The position numbers and the translations under genes were made by a program. The notes beneath the pieces are model-generated. The model saw nothing but the letters and a program-made list of their open reading frames with translations, was not told where the DNA came from and made no database searches. Positions 46,267-54,861 of a stretch of DNA of 64,000 nt are shown piece after piece; position 1 is the stretch's first letter, and every line of letters begins with the position of its first letter. This DNA comes from Bacillus thuringiensis (GTDB taxonomy: Bacteria; Bacillota; Bacilli; Bacillales; Bacillaceae_G): NCBI RefSeq assembly GCF_001182785.1, contig NZ_CP012099.1, positions 742,501 to 806,500 of the forward strand, in the 5' to 3' direction.

Positions 46267-46300
46267 AAAAGGAAGAGTAGTGAGTACCTCTTCCTTTTTG
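46267..46300 (-). terminator. terminator of the secreted helical-repeat gene
   Basis: AAAAGGAAGAG / CTCTTCCTTTT around a 10-nt loop, T-rich on the minus strand. Confidence 0.75.
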
Positions 46301-46305
46301 GCGTG

Positions 46306-46902
46306 TTAATTTGTTCTCTTTTCTTTAATTGACTTCACTAATTTCATCATTTCCGCCCGTATATCTTCTCTTTTTACATTTAATTTTTCGGCAATTTGTT
46401 TAATGTCCATTCCATCTTTTTTCATTTTTAATACATCATCAAGAGGGGTATTACTTTTTTGAGAGATGATTGTTAACACAGCAAGATGACGCAATTTGAT
46501 GTTATATTCTTTCATTTTTTGCTTGAGCTGATCCGGTGTGGATTTTTGCATAGTTGCCAACTGTTGTAGTAGTGCTTGTTTTGTTTCTTTATTCATATGA
46601 TGCTTTTTCAGCTTACTTGGATCTACACCGAAATGCTCGGCTGTTTTCTCCCAAGATTTATTTTGCTTATAGTAAGCTAAAACGTCTTTTATTTCTTTAT
46701 TACTAATTCTTGCAATATGAGCAGCTTTCCAAATTTCATGTTTGTTATAACCGAGCTTTTCTAGCGACTGCATTTCTTCTTCTAAAATTGGTTTATGGTG
46801 ATGCATTGTTACTTCTTTCGGTGTGGCAGCAGAAGCGGGGAAGATAATTGCTCCGCATAATAATGCTGCCATAGTCATACTTACCGCGATTTTTTTGTAC
46901 AT
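46306..46902 (-). CDS. secreted protein with helix-turn-helix-like repeats
   Basis: 198 aa from ATG 46902 (AGGAGGAG 5 nt upstream). A signal peptide (SMTMAALLCGAIIFPASA) precedes a basic, helical mature part with at least two related units: IWKAAHIARISNKEIKDVL / SWEKTAEHFGVDPSKLKK and AVLTIISQKSNTPLDDVL / DIKQIAEKLNVKREDIRA. It begins with a His-rich patch (MHHHKP). No family is recognised. Related secreted helical-repeat proteins occur in spore formers. Confidence 0.72.
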   Translation of the reverse strand: MYKKIAVSMTMAALLCGAIIFPASAATPKEVTMHHHKPILEEEMQSLEKLGYNKHEIWKAAHIARISNKEIKDVLAYYKQNKSWEKTAEHFGVDPSKLKKHHMNKETKQALLQQLATMQKSTPDQLKQKMKEYNIKLRHLAVLTIISQKSNTPLDDVLKMKKDGMDIKQIAEKLNVKREDIRAEMMKLVKSIKEKRTN

Positions 46903-47140
46903 GTAAACTCCTCCTAGATGGATAGTGTGGAAAACTGTACACATATCATTTCCATAAAATGTGAAATACTTGTGAACAAGTTAAGTTTTTTTATTCACAG
47001 CATGGAATGATGTTTTTAGAAGTTTTCCAACATAAAACATTGATTAATAGTAAAAAACTAAGGTATAATCGAAATTGAAAATCAATATCAATACTGAAGA
47101 TAAACTTATACATATAGATAAAAATAAGGGAGAGATAAAT

Positions 47141-47701
47141 ATGACTACATATACTTCCATCGCTAATGTGATTAAAGAAAGGCGCTCTGTTCGTACATTT
47201 ACAGACAAAGCAGTAGAAAAAGATTTATTAATTGAACTATTAAACGATGCAACATGGGCACCAAATCATAAGCACCGTGAACCATGGAATTGTAAACTAT
47301 ACATCGGAGAAGGCCGCAAGAAATTAGTAGATGCAGTATTAAACTCTTTCACAGAAGAAGAAAGAGCGAAACGCGGTAAAATTTTATCAGATCGTTTCTT
47401 AAGCACGCCTGCACAAATCGTTGTATATATAAATGAAGATCCGCGTCAAATTCAACGTGATGAAGATTACGCTGCAACATGTGCATTTATGCAAAACTTC
47501 CAACTTCTTGCTTGGGAACGCGGATTAGGTTGCGTTTGGAAATCAGGCGGATTAAACTACAATCCATTATTTATAGAAGGAATCGGTTTAACAAGAGGAC
47601 AACGTATCGTTGGAATTCTTCATATCGGCTATTTCGATAAAGCGCCAGAAGGAAAAGCTCGTACTCCGATTACGGAGAAGATGGAGATTATTGAAGGTTA
47701 A
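47141..47701 (+). CDS. nitroreductase-family NAD(P)H oxidoreductase
   Basis: 186 aa from ATG 47141 (GGGAGAG 8 nt upstream). FMN-binding motif RRSVRTFTDKAV at residues 12-23, the PNHKHREPWN substrate/FMN loop and GLGCVWKSGG near the C-terminus. Length is normal for the compact nitroreductase subgroup. It stands alone; a weak hairpin with T-run follows at 47706-47745. Confidence 0.92.
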   Translation: MTTYTSIANVIKERRSVRTFTDKAVEKDLLIELLNDATWAPNHKHREPWNCKLYIGEGRKKLVDAVLNSFTEEERAKRGKILSDRFLSTPAQIVVYINEDPRQIQRDEDYAATCAFMQNFQLLAWERGLGCVWKSGGLNYNPLFIEGIGLTRGQRIVGILHIGYFDKAPEGKARTPITEKMEIIEG

Positions 47702-47705
47702 TAGA

Positions 47706-47746
47706 TGAGACATTCTCGTTTTTGCGGGGGTGTCTTTTTATTATGC
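47706..47746 (+). terminator. terminator after the nitroreductase gene
   Basis: GAGACATTCTC pairs with GGGGGTGTCTT using several G-U pairs; CTTTTTATT follows. Confidence 0.6.
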
Positions 47747-47815
47747 AATCAATCCTCATGAAAGCTTGTTTTTCATCATACACTTTCTTAAGGGAAAGTG
47801 TAAGGAGGGAAAATA

Positions 47816-49234
47816 ATGAGAGCGAGTGACGATAAAGCACTGCAATATGCGATTGCGGAAATTACGGAAATTGCGACTGGATTTGGGCTTGATTTTTATC
47901 CGATGCGTTATGAAATATGTCCAGCGGAAATTATTTATACATTTGGTGCATATGGGATGCCGACAAGGTTTTCACATTGGAGTTTTGGAAAACAATTTTT
48001 CAGAATGAAATTACAATACGATTTGGGACTTAGTAAAATATACGAACTCGTTATTAACTCTGATCCATGTTACGCCTTTTTATTAGATACGAACTCTTTA
48101 ATTCAAAACAAATTAATTGTCGCGCACGTTTTAGCACACTGTGATTTCTTCAAAAATAATATTCGTTTTTCAAATACGAAGCGAGATATGGTAGAGAGTA
48201 TGGCGGCAACAGCGGACCGTGTGAAAGCGTATGAGCATAAGTACGGAAAAGCAGAGGTAGAAACATTTTTAGATGCCGTACTTGCCATTCAAGAGCATAT
48301 TGATCCGTCGCTTATGCGTCCGAAGCTCGCATGGAGTATTGATGATTTAGAAGAGGACGAAGTAGAAAAGAAAAAGGTTTCGCAATACGATGATTTATGG
48401 AATTTAGATAATCGCAATAAAAAGCAGGAACGTTCTAATGTGCGTAAAAAGAAGAAAATCCCACCACAACCAGAGAAAGATTTACTTCTCTTTATTGAAG
48501 AATATAGCCGTGAGTTAGAAGATTGGCAGCGTGATATATTAACGATGATGCGCGAAGAAATGTTATATTTTTGGCCGCAGCTTGAAACGAAAATCATGAA
48601 CGAAGGCTGGGCGTCCTACTGGCATCAACGCATACTTCGTGAAATGGACTTAACATCTGATGAAGCAATTGAATTTGCGAAATTAAATGCAGGTGTTGTA
48701 CAGCCATCAAAAACAAGTATTAATCCATACTACCTCGGTATTAAAATGTTTGAAGATATTGAAGAACGGTACAACAATCCGACTGAAGAAATGAAGCGAC
48801 GAGGCGTAAAACCAGGATCTGGCCGTGATAAAATGTTTGAAGTACGCGAAATTGAATGGGACGTATCGTTCCTAAGAAACTACTTAAATAAAGATCTTGT
48901 TATGCGAGAAGATATGTACTTATTCCAGCGCCAAGGAAAAGAATATAAAGTAATAGATAAAGAATGGGAAAATGTGCGTGATCAACTCGTAAATATGCGG
49001 ACAAATGGTGGGTTCCCGTACTTAGTAGTAGAAGATGGAGACTACTTAAAGAACGGAGAATTATACATTAAACATAGTTATGAAGGAATCGAACTCGATT
49101 TAAAATACTTAGAAAAAGTATTACCATATCTTCATCAGCTATGGGGAAGAACGGTGCATATGGAGTCCATCGTGGAGAGTAAGGGCGTTGTGTTTTCTTA
49201 TGATGGGAAGATGGTGCATCGGAAGTATGTGTGA
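47816..49234 (+). CDS. spoVR: SpoVR family protein (stage V sporulation protein R)
   Basis: 472 aa. Covers the full SpoVR length with the conserved [23 protein letters not shown] start, FGMP-like [27 protein letters not shown] and the [12 protein letters not shown] motif. SpoVR affects spore cortex formation in B. subtilis; its biochemical role is unclear. AAGGAGGGAAAATA precedes the ATG. Cytosolic, no signal sequence. Confidence 0.96.
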   Translation: MRASDDKALQYAIAEITEIATGFGLDFYPMRYEICPAEIIYTFGAYGMPTRFSHWSFGKQFFRMKLQYDLGLSKIYELVINSDPCYAFLLDTNSLIQNKLIVAHVLAHCDFFKNNIRFSNTKRDMVESMAATADRVKAYEHKYGKAEVETFLDAVLAIQEHIDPSLMRPKLAWSIDDLEEDEVEKKKVSQYDDLWNLDNRNKKQERSNVRKKKKIPPQPEKDLLLFIEEYSRELEDWQRDILTMMREEMLYFWPQLETKIMNEGWASYWHQRILREMDLTSDEAIEFAKLNAGVVQPSKTSINPYYLGIKMFEDIEERYNNPTEEMKRRGVKPGSGRDKMFEVREIEWDVSFLRNYLNKDLVMREDMYLFQRQGKEYKVIDKEWENVRDQLVNMRTNGGFPYLVVEDGDYLKNGELYIKHSYEGIELDLKYLEKVLPYLHQLWGRTVHMESIVESKGVVFSYDGKMVHRKYV

Positions 49235-49238
49235 GGGG

Positions 49239-49275
49239 AAGAACGGACATAGGATACTGTGTCCGTTCTTTTTAT
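49239..49275 (+). terminator. terminator after spoVR
   Basis: AAGAACGGACA(T) pairs with TGTCCGTTCTT, then TTTATTTG. Confidence 0.88.
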
Positions 49276-49338
49276 TTGAAAAATTTATTTATATTTTTTA
49301 CTTAAGGTAAAGAATATGACTAATTGTTTGAGTTTGTT

Positions 49339-49385
49339 AAGTCAACGTAATTAATAATGATTATCATTATTAATTACGTTGACTT
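49339..49385. promoter_or_regulatory. 47-bp perfect palindrome with Fur-box-like core
   Basis: Two 23-bp arms are exact inverted copies around a single central T at 49362. The core AATAATGATTATCATTATT matches the Fur-family pattern (GATAATGATTATC type). It lies 73 bp before the decayed protease gene and 65 bp after the spoVR terminator. No T-run follows, so it is not a normal terminator. Confidence 0.6.
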
Positions 49386-49457
49386 CTGGAAAAAGAAAAA
49401 CTAGAATTTATAAAGGGATCCTCAATTGTTTGCTATCACTTGTATAGGAGGTAAGTT

Positions 49458-50234
49458 ATGTTGTATAGCTTTATTTCTATAAGATATATGTTGGCTCTTT
49501 ATAGTTTTGGTGTTCTTTTTATCTTTTTTTGTATAGTATTTTTGGTGAATCAAAAGGTCTATGCAGAAGATGTACCGTGGACATCGGTTTCAAATGAGGG
49601 AGAACGTGAACTGTTTCAAGAACAATTATTGTATAGTAATGATCGAAGGGGAGAAGATCTTGTTTCGCCCTCATTTGAAGGGCGAAAACATGGTGGGGAA
49701 GATTGGGGAGCATATTTGGAAAATAGTAAGTTAAGTTATTCATCCAACATTCTTACCTATTCTCTTATAGGAATAAATGATCGAATACGGGTTAATGATA
49801 GAATTAGCGCTACAGTCCATGTAGCAACTCAGTATAATAGTGGAGAAATTTATGGATGTACAGGAGTACTAATTAGTAAAGATACAGTACTTACAGCTGG
49901 ACATTGTATTTACAATAAAGAAATTGGTAGATGGGCGACAAATGTTATTGCAACTCCATGGCGTAATGGAGGATAAGCACCGTATTTATCTTTTTATGTT
50001 AAAAATAAAGAAAAACAGCCAATAAAAAATTTTGAAATTATACTTATGAAAGACGAATCACCTGAGCCCAGTAAAGAAATTGGGATCTCAATAGGGAAAA
50101 CAGACGAAGAAGGAAAAGTTATTTGGAGTAATGTAATGAAGGGAAAATATATTATATTTTTGCCGAATAGTAAGACGCAAATAGTTAGAGTTAAAGACAG
50201 AGATGAATCGAGAGTAATAAATATATCATTGTAA
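49458..50234 (+). pseudogene. decayed V8/glutamyl-endopeptidase-like gene with a foreign-looking C-terminal domain
   Basis: Residues 1-172 read as a signal peptide (FGVLFIFFCIVFLVNQKVYA), a propeptide and the start of a trypsin-fold protease up to the histidine motif TGVLISKDTVLTAGHC. The frame stops at 49974-49976 (TAA) just after ATPWRNGG. The Asp and Ser of the triad are missing. The same frame continues past the stop for 85 codons and encodes a beta-sandwich-like piece (YVKNKEKQPIKNFEIILM, KTDEEGKVIWSNVMKGKY) resembling a Cna_B/prealbumin-like domain. The simplest reading is an internal deletion plus a stop. A ribosome site (GGAGG) precedes the start; the second part has no good start of its own. 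Confidence 0.7.
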
Positions 50235-50264
50235 AAAACGAATCTATTTGGATTCGTTTTTTAT
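50233..50264 (+). terminator. terminator after the decayed protease gene
   Basis: AAAAAACGAATC / GATTCGTTTTTT with a 6-nt loop. Confidence 0.88.
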
Positions 50265-50306
50265 TGGTAAGTAAAGTAGTTGAAAAAAATTTAAAAAAGT
50301 AAATCC

Positions 50307-50335
50307 TTTACAATATACCCTTAAGGGTATATGAT
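50307..50335 (+). promoter_or_regulatory. cstR promoter with operator 1
   Basis: TTTACA (50307-50312) and TATGAT (50330-50335) with a 17-nt spacer. The spacer and -10 contain the perfect 20-bp palindrome ATATACCCTTAAGGGTATAT (50313-50332). This gives autoregulation by the CstR-like repressor encoded just downstream. Confidence 0.75.
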
Positions 50336-50393
50336 ATTATACAAAGTTATAAAGTAATGTATAATATAGTTACGATTACGGAGGTGGTCTATA

Positions 50394-50657
50394 GTGGAAT
50401 ATAATCAAGATATGAAAAATAGATTGAAACGTATTGAAGGTCAAGTTCGTGGTGTGCTTCGTATGATGGAAGAAGGAAAAGATTGCCGAGAGGTTATTAC
50501 ACAGTTAACGGCATCTCGTTCTGCCCTTGATCGTACAATTGGGCTCGTTGTTGGAACGAATTTAGAGCAATGTTTGCGTGAACAGTTTGAAAGTGGTAAT
50601 GGTTCAAATGAAGAGTTAATTAAAGAAGCTGTTCAATTACTTGTAAAAAGCCGATAA
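50394..50657 (+). CDS. cstR: CstR-type persulfide-sensing repressor (CsoR/FrmR family)
   Basis: 87 aa helical DUF156 repressor. Cys in KDCREVITQL (about residue 30) and in TNLEQCLREQ (about 59) are present. The histidine that stands four residues before the second Cys in copper-sensing CsoR is Asn here. That pattern fits CstR, where the two Cys form di- to tetrasulfide links with persulfides. GTG start with GGAGGTGG upstream. It is followed by a sulfur-transfer gene set whose promoters carry the same operator. Confidence 0.88.
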   Translation: MEYNQDMKNRLKRIEGQVRGVLRMMEEGKDCREVITQLTASRSALDRTIGLVVGTNLEQCLREQFESGNGSNEELIKEAVQLLVKSR

Positions 50658-50674
50658 TCTGTCAAACATAAGTG

Positions 50675-50719
50675 TTGACAGATTTTCAAAAACGTTTTAA
50701 TATACCCATACAGGTATAT
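50675..50719 (+). promoter_or_regulatory. promoter with CstR operator 2
   Basis: TTGACA (50675-50680), 17 nt, TAATAT (50698-50703). The operator TATACCC-ATAC-AGGTATA (50701-50718) overlaps the -10. It controls the TusA-rhodanese gene. Confidence 0.7.
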
Positions 50720-50745
50720 GTATATGAATTGTGGAGGAATCGATT

Positions 50746-51306
50746 ATGAGTATAAAAGTGGATATGAGTTTAGATTGTAAAGGTTTGGCTTGTCCGATGC
50801 CTATTGTGAAAACGAAGAAGGCGATAGAAGGGTTAGCACCAGGGCAGGTGATTGAAGTTAAGGCAACAGATAAAGGATCTACGGTAGATATAAAAAGTTG
50901 GGCGGGTAAAGTAGGACATCAATATATCGGGACGAAACACGAGGGTGATGTATTGGTGCATTATGTTAGGAAAGCAAACGAGCATGAAGTGAATGAAATT
51001 GTGAAATATCCTCATACAATTACGAATGCAGAATTACAGTCTATATTGTCTCATGGGGAAGAGAGCATTGTATTAGATGTTCGCGAAGCAGCGGAATTTG
51101 CTTTTGGTCATATTCCATCGGCCATTTCGGTACCATTAGGTGAATTAGACAGCGCAGTGTTAGATCAGACGAAGCAAATTTATGTTATTTGTCGAGCTGG
51201 TAACCGCAGTGATGTAGCTTGCCAAATGTTGAATGAGAAAGGTTATTTAAATGTGAAAAATGTCATTCCGGGTATGTTAGAGTGGCAAGGGAATATAGAG
51301 AAGTAA
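50746..51306 (+). CDS. TusA-rhodanese fusion sulfurtransferase
   Basis: 186 aa from ATG 50746 (GGAGGA 8 nt upstream). N-terminal TusA domain (about 5-75) with CKGLACPMPIVKTKKAI, whose Cys carries persulfide sulfur. C-terminal rhodanese domain (about 90-185) with active loop CRAGNRS. It resembles part of staphylococcal CstA, which has TusA, rhodanese and DsrE parts; here DsrE is a separate gene. It would move sulfane sulfur between carriers. Confidence 0.9.
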   Translation: MSIKVDMSLDCKGLACPMPIVKTKKAIEGLAPGQVIEVKATDKGSTVDIKSWAGKVGHQYIGTKHEGDVLVHYVRKANEHEVNEIVKYPHTITNAELQSILSHGEESIVLDVREAAEFAFGHIPSAISVPLGELDSAVLDQTKQIYVICRAGNRSDVACQMLNEKGYLNVKNVIPGMLEWQGNIEK

Positions 51307-51322
51307 ATTTTTTTGAATGAAA

Positions 51323-51341
51323 ATATACCTATGGGGGTAAT
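51323..51341 (+). promoter_or_regulatory. CstR operator 3
   Basis: ATATACCTATGGGGGTAAT, an imperfect copy of the TACC-N4-GGTA operator, directly before the rhodanese-dioxygenase gene. No clear -35/-10 pair was placed with it. Confidence 0.6.
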
Positions 51342-51344
51342 CAA

Positions 51345-52481
51345 ATGGATGTTAAACAGTTACAAGCAAAAGATGTGGCAGAGAAAGTGTTATTCGGAGA
51401 GTTATTTATTTTAGATGTTCGTAATGAGGCGGATTATGAAGATTGGAAAATTGAAGGGAAGCAAGTTTCTTCTATTAATAAACCTTATTTTGATTTGTTA
51501 GATGGTGTAGATCATATTGTAAGTGAATTACCTAAAGATAAAGATGTTTTAGTAGTATGTGCAAAAGAAGGGTCTTCTATATTTGTGGCAGAGCAGTTAA
51601 TAGAGGTTGGATTACAAAATATTTATTATTTAGCTGGTGGCATGAAAGCTTGGAGTGAATATGTAAAGCCTATAAAAGTTGGAGATTTAAAAAATGGCGG
51701 AAGTATGTATCAGTTTAACCGCCTAGGAAAAGGCTGTTTATCTTATATGGTCGTTTCAAACGGTGAAGCAGCAGTTATTGATGCGGTAAGGACAGCCGAG
51801 GCATATGAAGAGTTTGCGAAAGAGCACGGCGTTACGATTACGAATGTAATGGATACACATTTACATGCAGACCATATTTCTGGTGGACGTAAGTTAGCTG
51901 AAAAGGTAGGTGGTACGTATTGGTTACCGCCAAAAGATGCCGAGGAAGTTGTTTTCTCATACGAACCGCTTGTTGAAGGATCTGTTATTACGGTGGGGGG
52001 TACTAAAATTGTAATTGACGCATTATACTCACCAGGGCATACGATTGGAAGTACGTCATTCATTGTAGATGATTCTTATTTATTATCAGGCGATATTTTA
52101 TTTGTAGATTCAATTGGGCGTCCTGATCTTGCTGGTAAGGCTGAAGATTGGGTGAGTGATTTAAGAAATACGTTATATACACTGTATAAGGAACTGTCTC
52201 AAGATTTAATTGTTTTACCAGCTCATTATTCAAAAATAAGTGAAATGGATGAAAGAGGCGTTGTGAGTGCAAGCTTACAAGATCTATTTAAAGAGAATGT
52301 AGGATTAAATATTGCTGATGAAGTGGAGTTTCGTAAAACTGTGACAGAGAATTTACCACCTCAGCCAAATGCATATGAAGAAATTCGTCAAACGAATATG
52401 GGGAAAATTCATCCGAGTGTGGAAGAAGAGCGTGAAATGGAGATTGGCCCAAATCGTTGTGCAGTGCATGAGTCATTATAA
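51345..52481 (+). CDS. rhodanese-persulfide dioxygenase fusion (CstB-like)
   Basis: 378 aa. N-terminal rhodanese domain (about 5-110) with the loop CAKEGSS, which is atypical. A metallo-beta-lactamase domain (about 120-330) has the ETHE1-type iron motif [11 protein letters not shown] and [15 protein letters not shown]. The last ~45 residues form a tail. ETHE1/CstB enzymes oxidise persulfides (GSSH or BSSH/CoASSH) to sulfite. The rhodanese-first order differs from the staphylococcal CstB layout (dioxygenase first). GTA-rich operator 3 precedes it. Confidence 0.9.
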   Translation: MDVKQLQAKDVAEKVLFGELFILDVRNEADYEDWKIEGKQVSSINKPYFDLLDGVDHIVSELPKDKDVLVVCAKEGSSIFVAEQLIEVGLQNIYYLAGGMKAWSEYVKPIKVGDLKNGGSMYQFNRLGKGCLSYMVVSNGEAAVIDAVRTAEAYEEFAKEHGVTITNVMDTHLHADHISGGRKLAEKVGGTYWLPPKDAEEVVFSYEPLVEGSVITVGGTKIVIDALYSPGHTIGSTSFIVDDSYLLSGDILFVDSIGRPDLAGKAEDWVSDLRNTLYTLYKELSQDLIVLPAHYSKISEMDERGVVSASLQDLFKENVGLNIADEVEFRKTVTENLPPQPNAYEEIRQTNMGKIHPSVEEEREMEIGPNRCAVHESL

Positions 52482-52503
52482 AAATAACAAATTGGAGGAA
52501 TTA

Positions 52504-52734
52504 ATGATGAATATAAACCAAGTATTAGATGCGAAGGATTTAGCATGTCCGATGCCGATTGTAAGAACGAAAAGAGCGATGGATACTTTACAATCGGGCG
52601 AAGTGTTAGAAGTACATGTAACGGATAAAGGGTCAATTAAGGATATTCCAGCGTGGGCAAACAAAACTGGTCATGAAATCGTAAAGCATGTAGAAGAAGC
52701 TGATGTGCTGAAGTTTTGGATTAAGAAGGCGTAG
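52504..52734 (+). CDS. TusA-family sulfur carrier
   Basis: 76 aa TusA (SirA-like) protein with AKDLACPMPIVRTKRAM; the Cys is the sulfur-carrying residue. It follows the dioxygenase by 22 nt; ATG 52504 or 52507 are both served by GGAGGA. Confidence 0.9.
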   Translation: MMNINQVLDAKDLACPMPIVRTKRAMDTLQSGEVLEVHVTDKGSIKDIPAWANKTGHEIVKHVEEADVLKFWIKKA

Positions 52735-52771
52735 GAAAAAATATTGTTATAAATGCAGAGAGGTTGGTTAT

Positions 52772-53131
52772 ATGAACACAATATTAAGTACGCTTTTCAT
52801 TGTACTTGCTACATGGTTTGTTATTTCGCGTTTTTTACCAGTGAAAGGTGTTCAAAATATAAATGGAAAAGAATTAAAAAGTATAGTGGGGAAAAAGGGG
52901 AAGTACTTTATTGATGTCCGTACAGTAGGTGAATATAGAGGAAATCATATGAAAGGATTTCAGAATATCCCGTTAAATGAGTTAGCAAGTAGAGCAAGTC
53001 AGTTAGATAAAAATAAGGAAGTAATCGTTATTTGCCAAAGTGGAATGAGAAGTAAGCAAGCTGCAAAGATGTTGAAAAAACTAGGATTTCGGCAAGTAAT
53101 AAACGTTTCAGGTGGTATGAATGGTTTGTGA
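52772..53131 (+). CDS. membrane-anchored rhodanese
   Basis: 119 aa. One N-terminal membrane helix (about 3-22) and a rhodanese domain (about 30-118) with active loop CQSGMRS. The membrane anchor suggests sulfur handling at the cytosolic face. 37 nt after tusA; its end overlaps the next gene's ribosome site. Confidence 0.9.
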   Translation: MNTILSTLFIVLATWFVISRFLPVKGVQNINGKELKSIVGKKGKYFIDVRTVGEYRGNHMKGFQNIPLNELASRASQLDKNKEVIVICQSGMRSKQAAKMLKKLGFRQVINVSGGMNGL

Positions 53132-53144
53132 GGAGGACTTTAAA

Positions 53145-53441
53145 ATGAAAGAAATGACAGCAAAAGAATTAGAAGAAAAATTGTTAAGTAAAGAAGCAGT
53201 AAATATCGTAGATGTCCGTGAAGTAGAAGAAGTAGCTGAAGGGGGAATTCAAGAAGCATGTAATATTCCACTAAGGCTATTAGAGTTTCGTATGCATGAG
53301 TTGGATAAAAAGAAAGAATATATTATCGTGTGTCGCTCTGGCGCGAGAAGTGCAAGAGCCGTTCAATTTTTAGAAGGTTACGGTTTTCAAGCGATCAATA
53401 TGGTAGGTGGTATGTTAGCTTGGGAAGGTAAAGTCATATAG
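53145..53441 (+). CDS. single-domain rhodanese
   Basis: 98 aa from ATG 53145 with AGGAGG 8 nt upstream. Rhodanese domain with active loop CRSGARS. Co-transcribed with the membrane rhodanese 13 nt upstream. Confidence 0.9.
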   Translation: MKEMTAKELEEKLLSKEAVNIVDVREVEEVAEGGIQEACNIPLRLLEFRMHELDKKKEYIIVCRSGARSARAVQFLEGYGFQAINMVGGMLAWEGKVI

Positions 53442-53480
53442 CATAGAGATAAAAGATTTGAGCCTTTTTATAAACAATTA

Positions 53481-53498
53481 AATACCCCTATAGGTAAT
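53481..53498 (+). promoter_or_regulatory. CstR operator 4
   Basis: AATACCCCTATAGGTAAT, the fourth copy of the operator motif, 17 nt before the DsrE-like gene. A weak TTGAGC stands 17 nt upstream of it, so the operator would lie at the -10. Confidence 0.6.
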
Positions 53499-53514
53499 TT
53501 AGAGGAGGAACAAC

Positions 53515-53994
53515 ATGGAACAGCAGAAAAAAACGACAATCGTTTTATTTAGCGGAGATTACGATAAAGCAATGGCTGCTTATATTATTGCAAATGGTGC
53601 AGCGGCGTATGATCAAGAGGTAACTATTTTTCATACTTTTTGGGGATTAAATGCTTTAAGGAAAGATGAGCATGTGAATGTAAAGAAAACATTTATAGAA
53701 AAAGTATTTGGAAAAATGATGCCACGCGGTGCTGATAAGATGGGATTATCCAAAATGAATTTTGCTGGCATGGGGCCGAAGATGATTAAAGGCATTATGA
53801 AAAAACATAACGCAATGCCTTTGCCAGATTTAATTGATTTGGCGAAAGAACAAGGAATTAAACTTGTAGCTTGTCAAATGACAGTAGATTTATTAGGGTT
53901 AAAAGAGGAAGAGATTATGGAAGGGGTAGAGTTTGCAGGTGTAGGGGCATATTTAGCAGATGCTTCGGATGGGAATGTAAACTTATTCATTTAA
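53515..53994 (+). CDS. DsrE/DsrF-like sulfur-carrier protein
   Basis: 159 aa of the DsrE family. Rossmann-like fold starting TTIVLFSGDYDKAMAAYIIANGAAAYD. Conserved Cys in LVACQMTVDLLG (about 120), the likely sulfur site. Corresponds to the DsrE part of staphylococcal CstA, separate here. AGAGGAGGA precedes the ATG. Confidence 0.9.
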   Translation: MEQQKKTTIVLFSGDYDKAMAAYIIANGAAAYDQEVTIFHTFWGLNALRKDEHVNVKKTFIEKVFGKMMPRGADKMGLSKMNFAGMGPKMIKGIMKKHNAMPLPDLIDLAKEQGIKLVACQMTVDLLGLKEEEIMEGVEFAGVGAYLADASDGNVNLFI

Positions 53995-54027
53995 ATCACC
54001 TTCTTTTTAGAAGGCGGGGGATGTAAG

Positions 54028-54792
54028 ATGAGCTTAGTCGTATTACTTTTTATAATTGGGTTTATAGGATCGTTTATATCAGGAATGGTTGGGATTGGTG
54101 GCGCGATTATTAATTATCCGATGATCTTATACATTCCAGTATTGCTAGGATTTACTGGCTATACGTCACATGAAGTGAGCGGTATTACAGCGGTACAAGT
54201 ATTCTTTGCAACTTTTGCAGGCGCGTGGGCATACCGGAAAAGTAATGACATGAATAAAACATTAGTTATGTATATGGGAGCTAGTATATTAATAGGAAGC
54301 TTCATAGGGAGTTTCGGTGCTAACATATTAGAGGAACATACAGTTAATGTTGTTTATGCAGCATTAGCTACAATTGCAGCTATTATGATGTTTGTACCGA
54401 AACAAAATAATAGTGGAGATGTGAAGTATAATAAATGGTTAGCAAGCTTGTTAGCGTTCGTTGTAGGGGGAGCTTCAGGCATTATAGGAGCTGGAGGTTC
54501 GTTCCTTTTAGTTCCCATTATGCTAGTTATTTTAAAATTACCACTGCGCATGACGATCGCAACATCTATCGCTATTACGTTTATTTCCTCAATAGGGATT
54601 ACTACCGGAAAAGTGATTACTGGGCAAGTAGTTATCATTCCAGCTCTAATTATTGCGGTTGCAAGTATATTTGCTGCGCCACTTGGAGCACGAGTCGGGA
54701 AGAGGCTAAATCAAAAAGTACTGCAATATGTATTGTCCACTTTAATTGTAGGAACTGCTGTTAAAATGTGGATTGATATGATATCGAAATAA
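54028..54792 (+). CDS. TauE/SafE-family sulfite/sulfonate exporter
   Basis: 254 aa, about eight membrane segments, with the duplicated GMVGIGGAIINYP and GIIGAGGSFLLVP motifs of TauE/SafE. It lies at the end of the persulfide-oxidation cluster, so it probably exports the sulfite or thiosulfate made by the dioxygenase. AAGGCGGGGGATGTAAG precedes the ATG. Confidence 0.93.
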   Translation: MSLVVLLFIIGFIGSFISGMVGIGGAIINYPMILYIPVLLGFTGYTSHEVSGITAVQVFFATFAGAWAYRKSNDMNKTLVMYMGASILIGSFIGSFGANILEEHTVNVVYAALATIAAIMMFVPKQNNSGDVKYNKWLASLLAFVVGGASGIIGAGGSFLLVPIMLVILKLPLRMTIATSIAITFISSIGITTGKVITGQVVIIPALIIAVASIFAAPLGARVGKRLNQKVLQYVLSTLIVGTAVKMWIDMISK

Positions 54793-54828
54793 AAGGATGG
54801 TGCTGCTTGCAGCCCATCCTTTTATTTA
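54791..54828 (+). terminator. terminator of the persulfide operon
   Basis: AAAAGGATGG / CCATCCTTTT with a 12-nt loop holding a small inner stem; TATTTATT follows. Confidence 0.88.
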
Positions 54829-54861
54829 TTGCCCGTAAACCTAACGGATTATAGTTTCACT

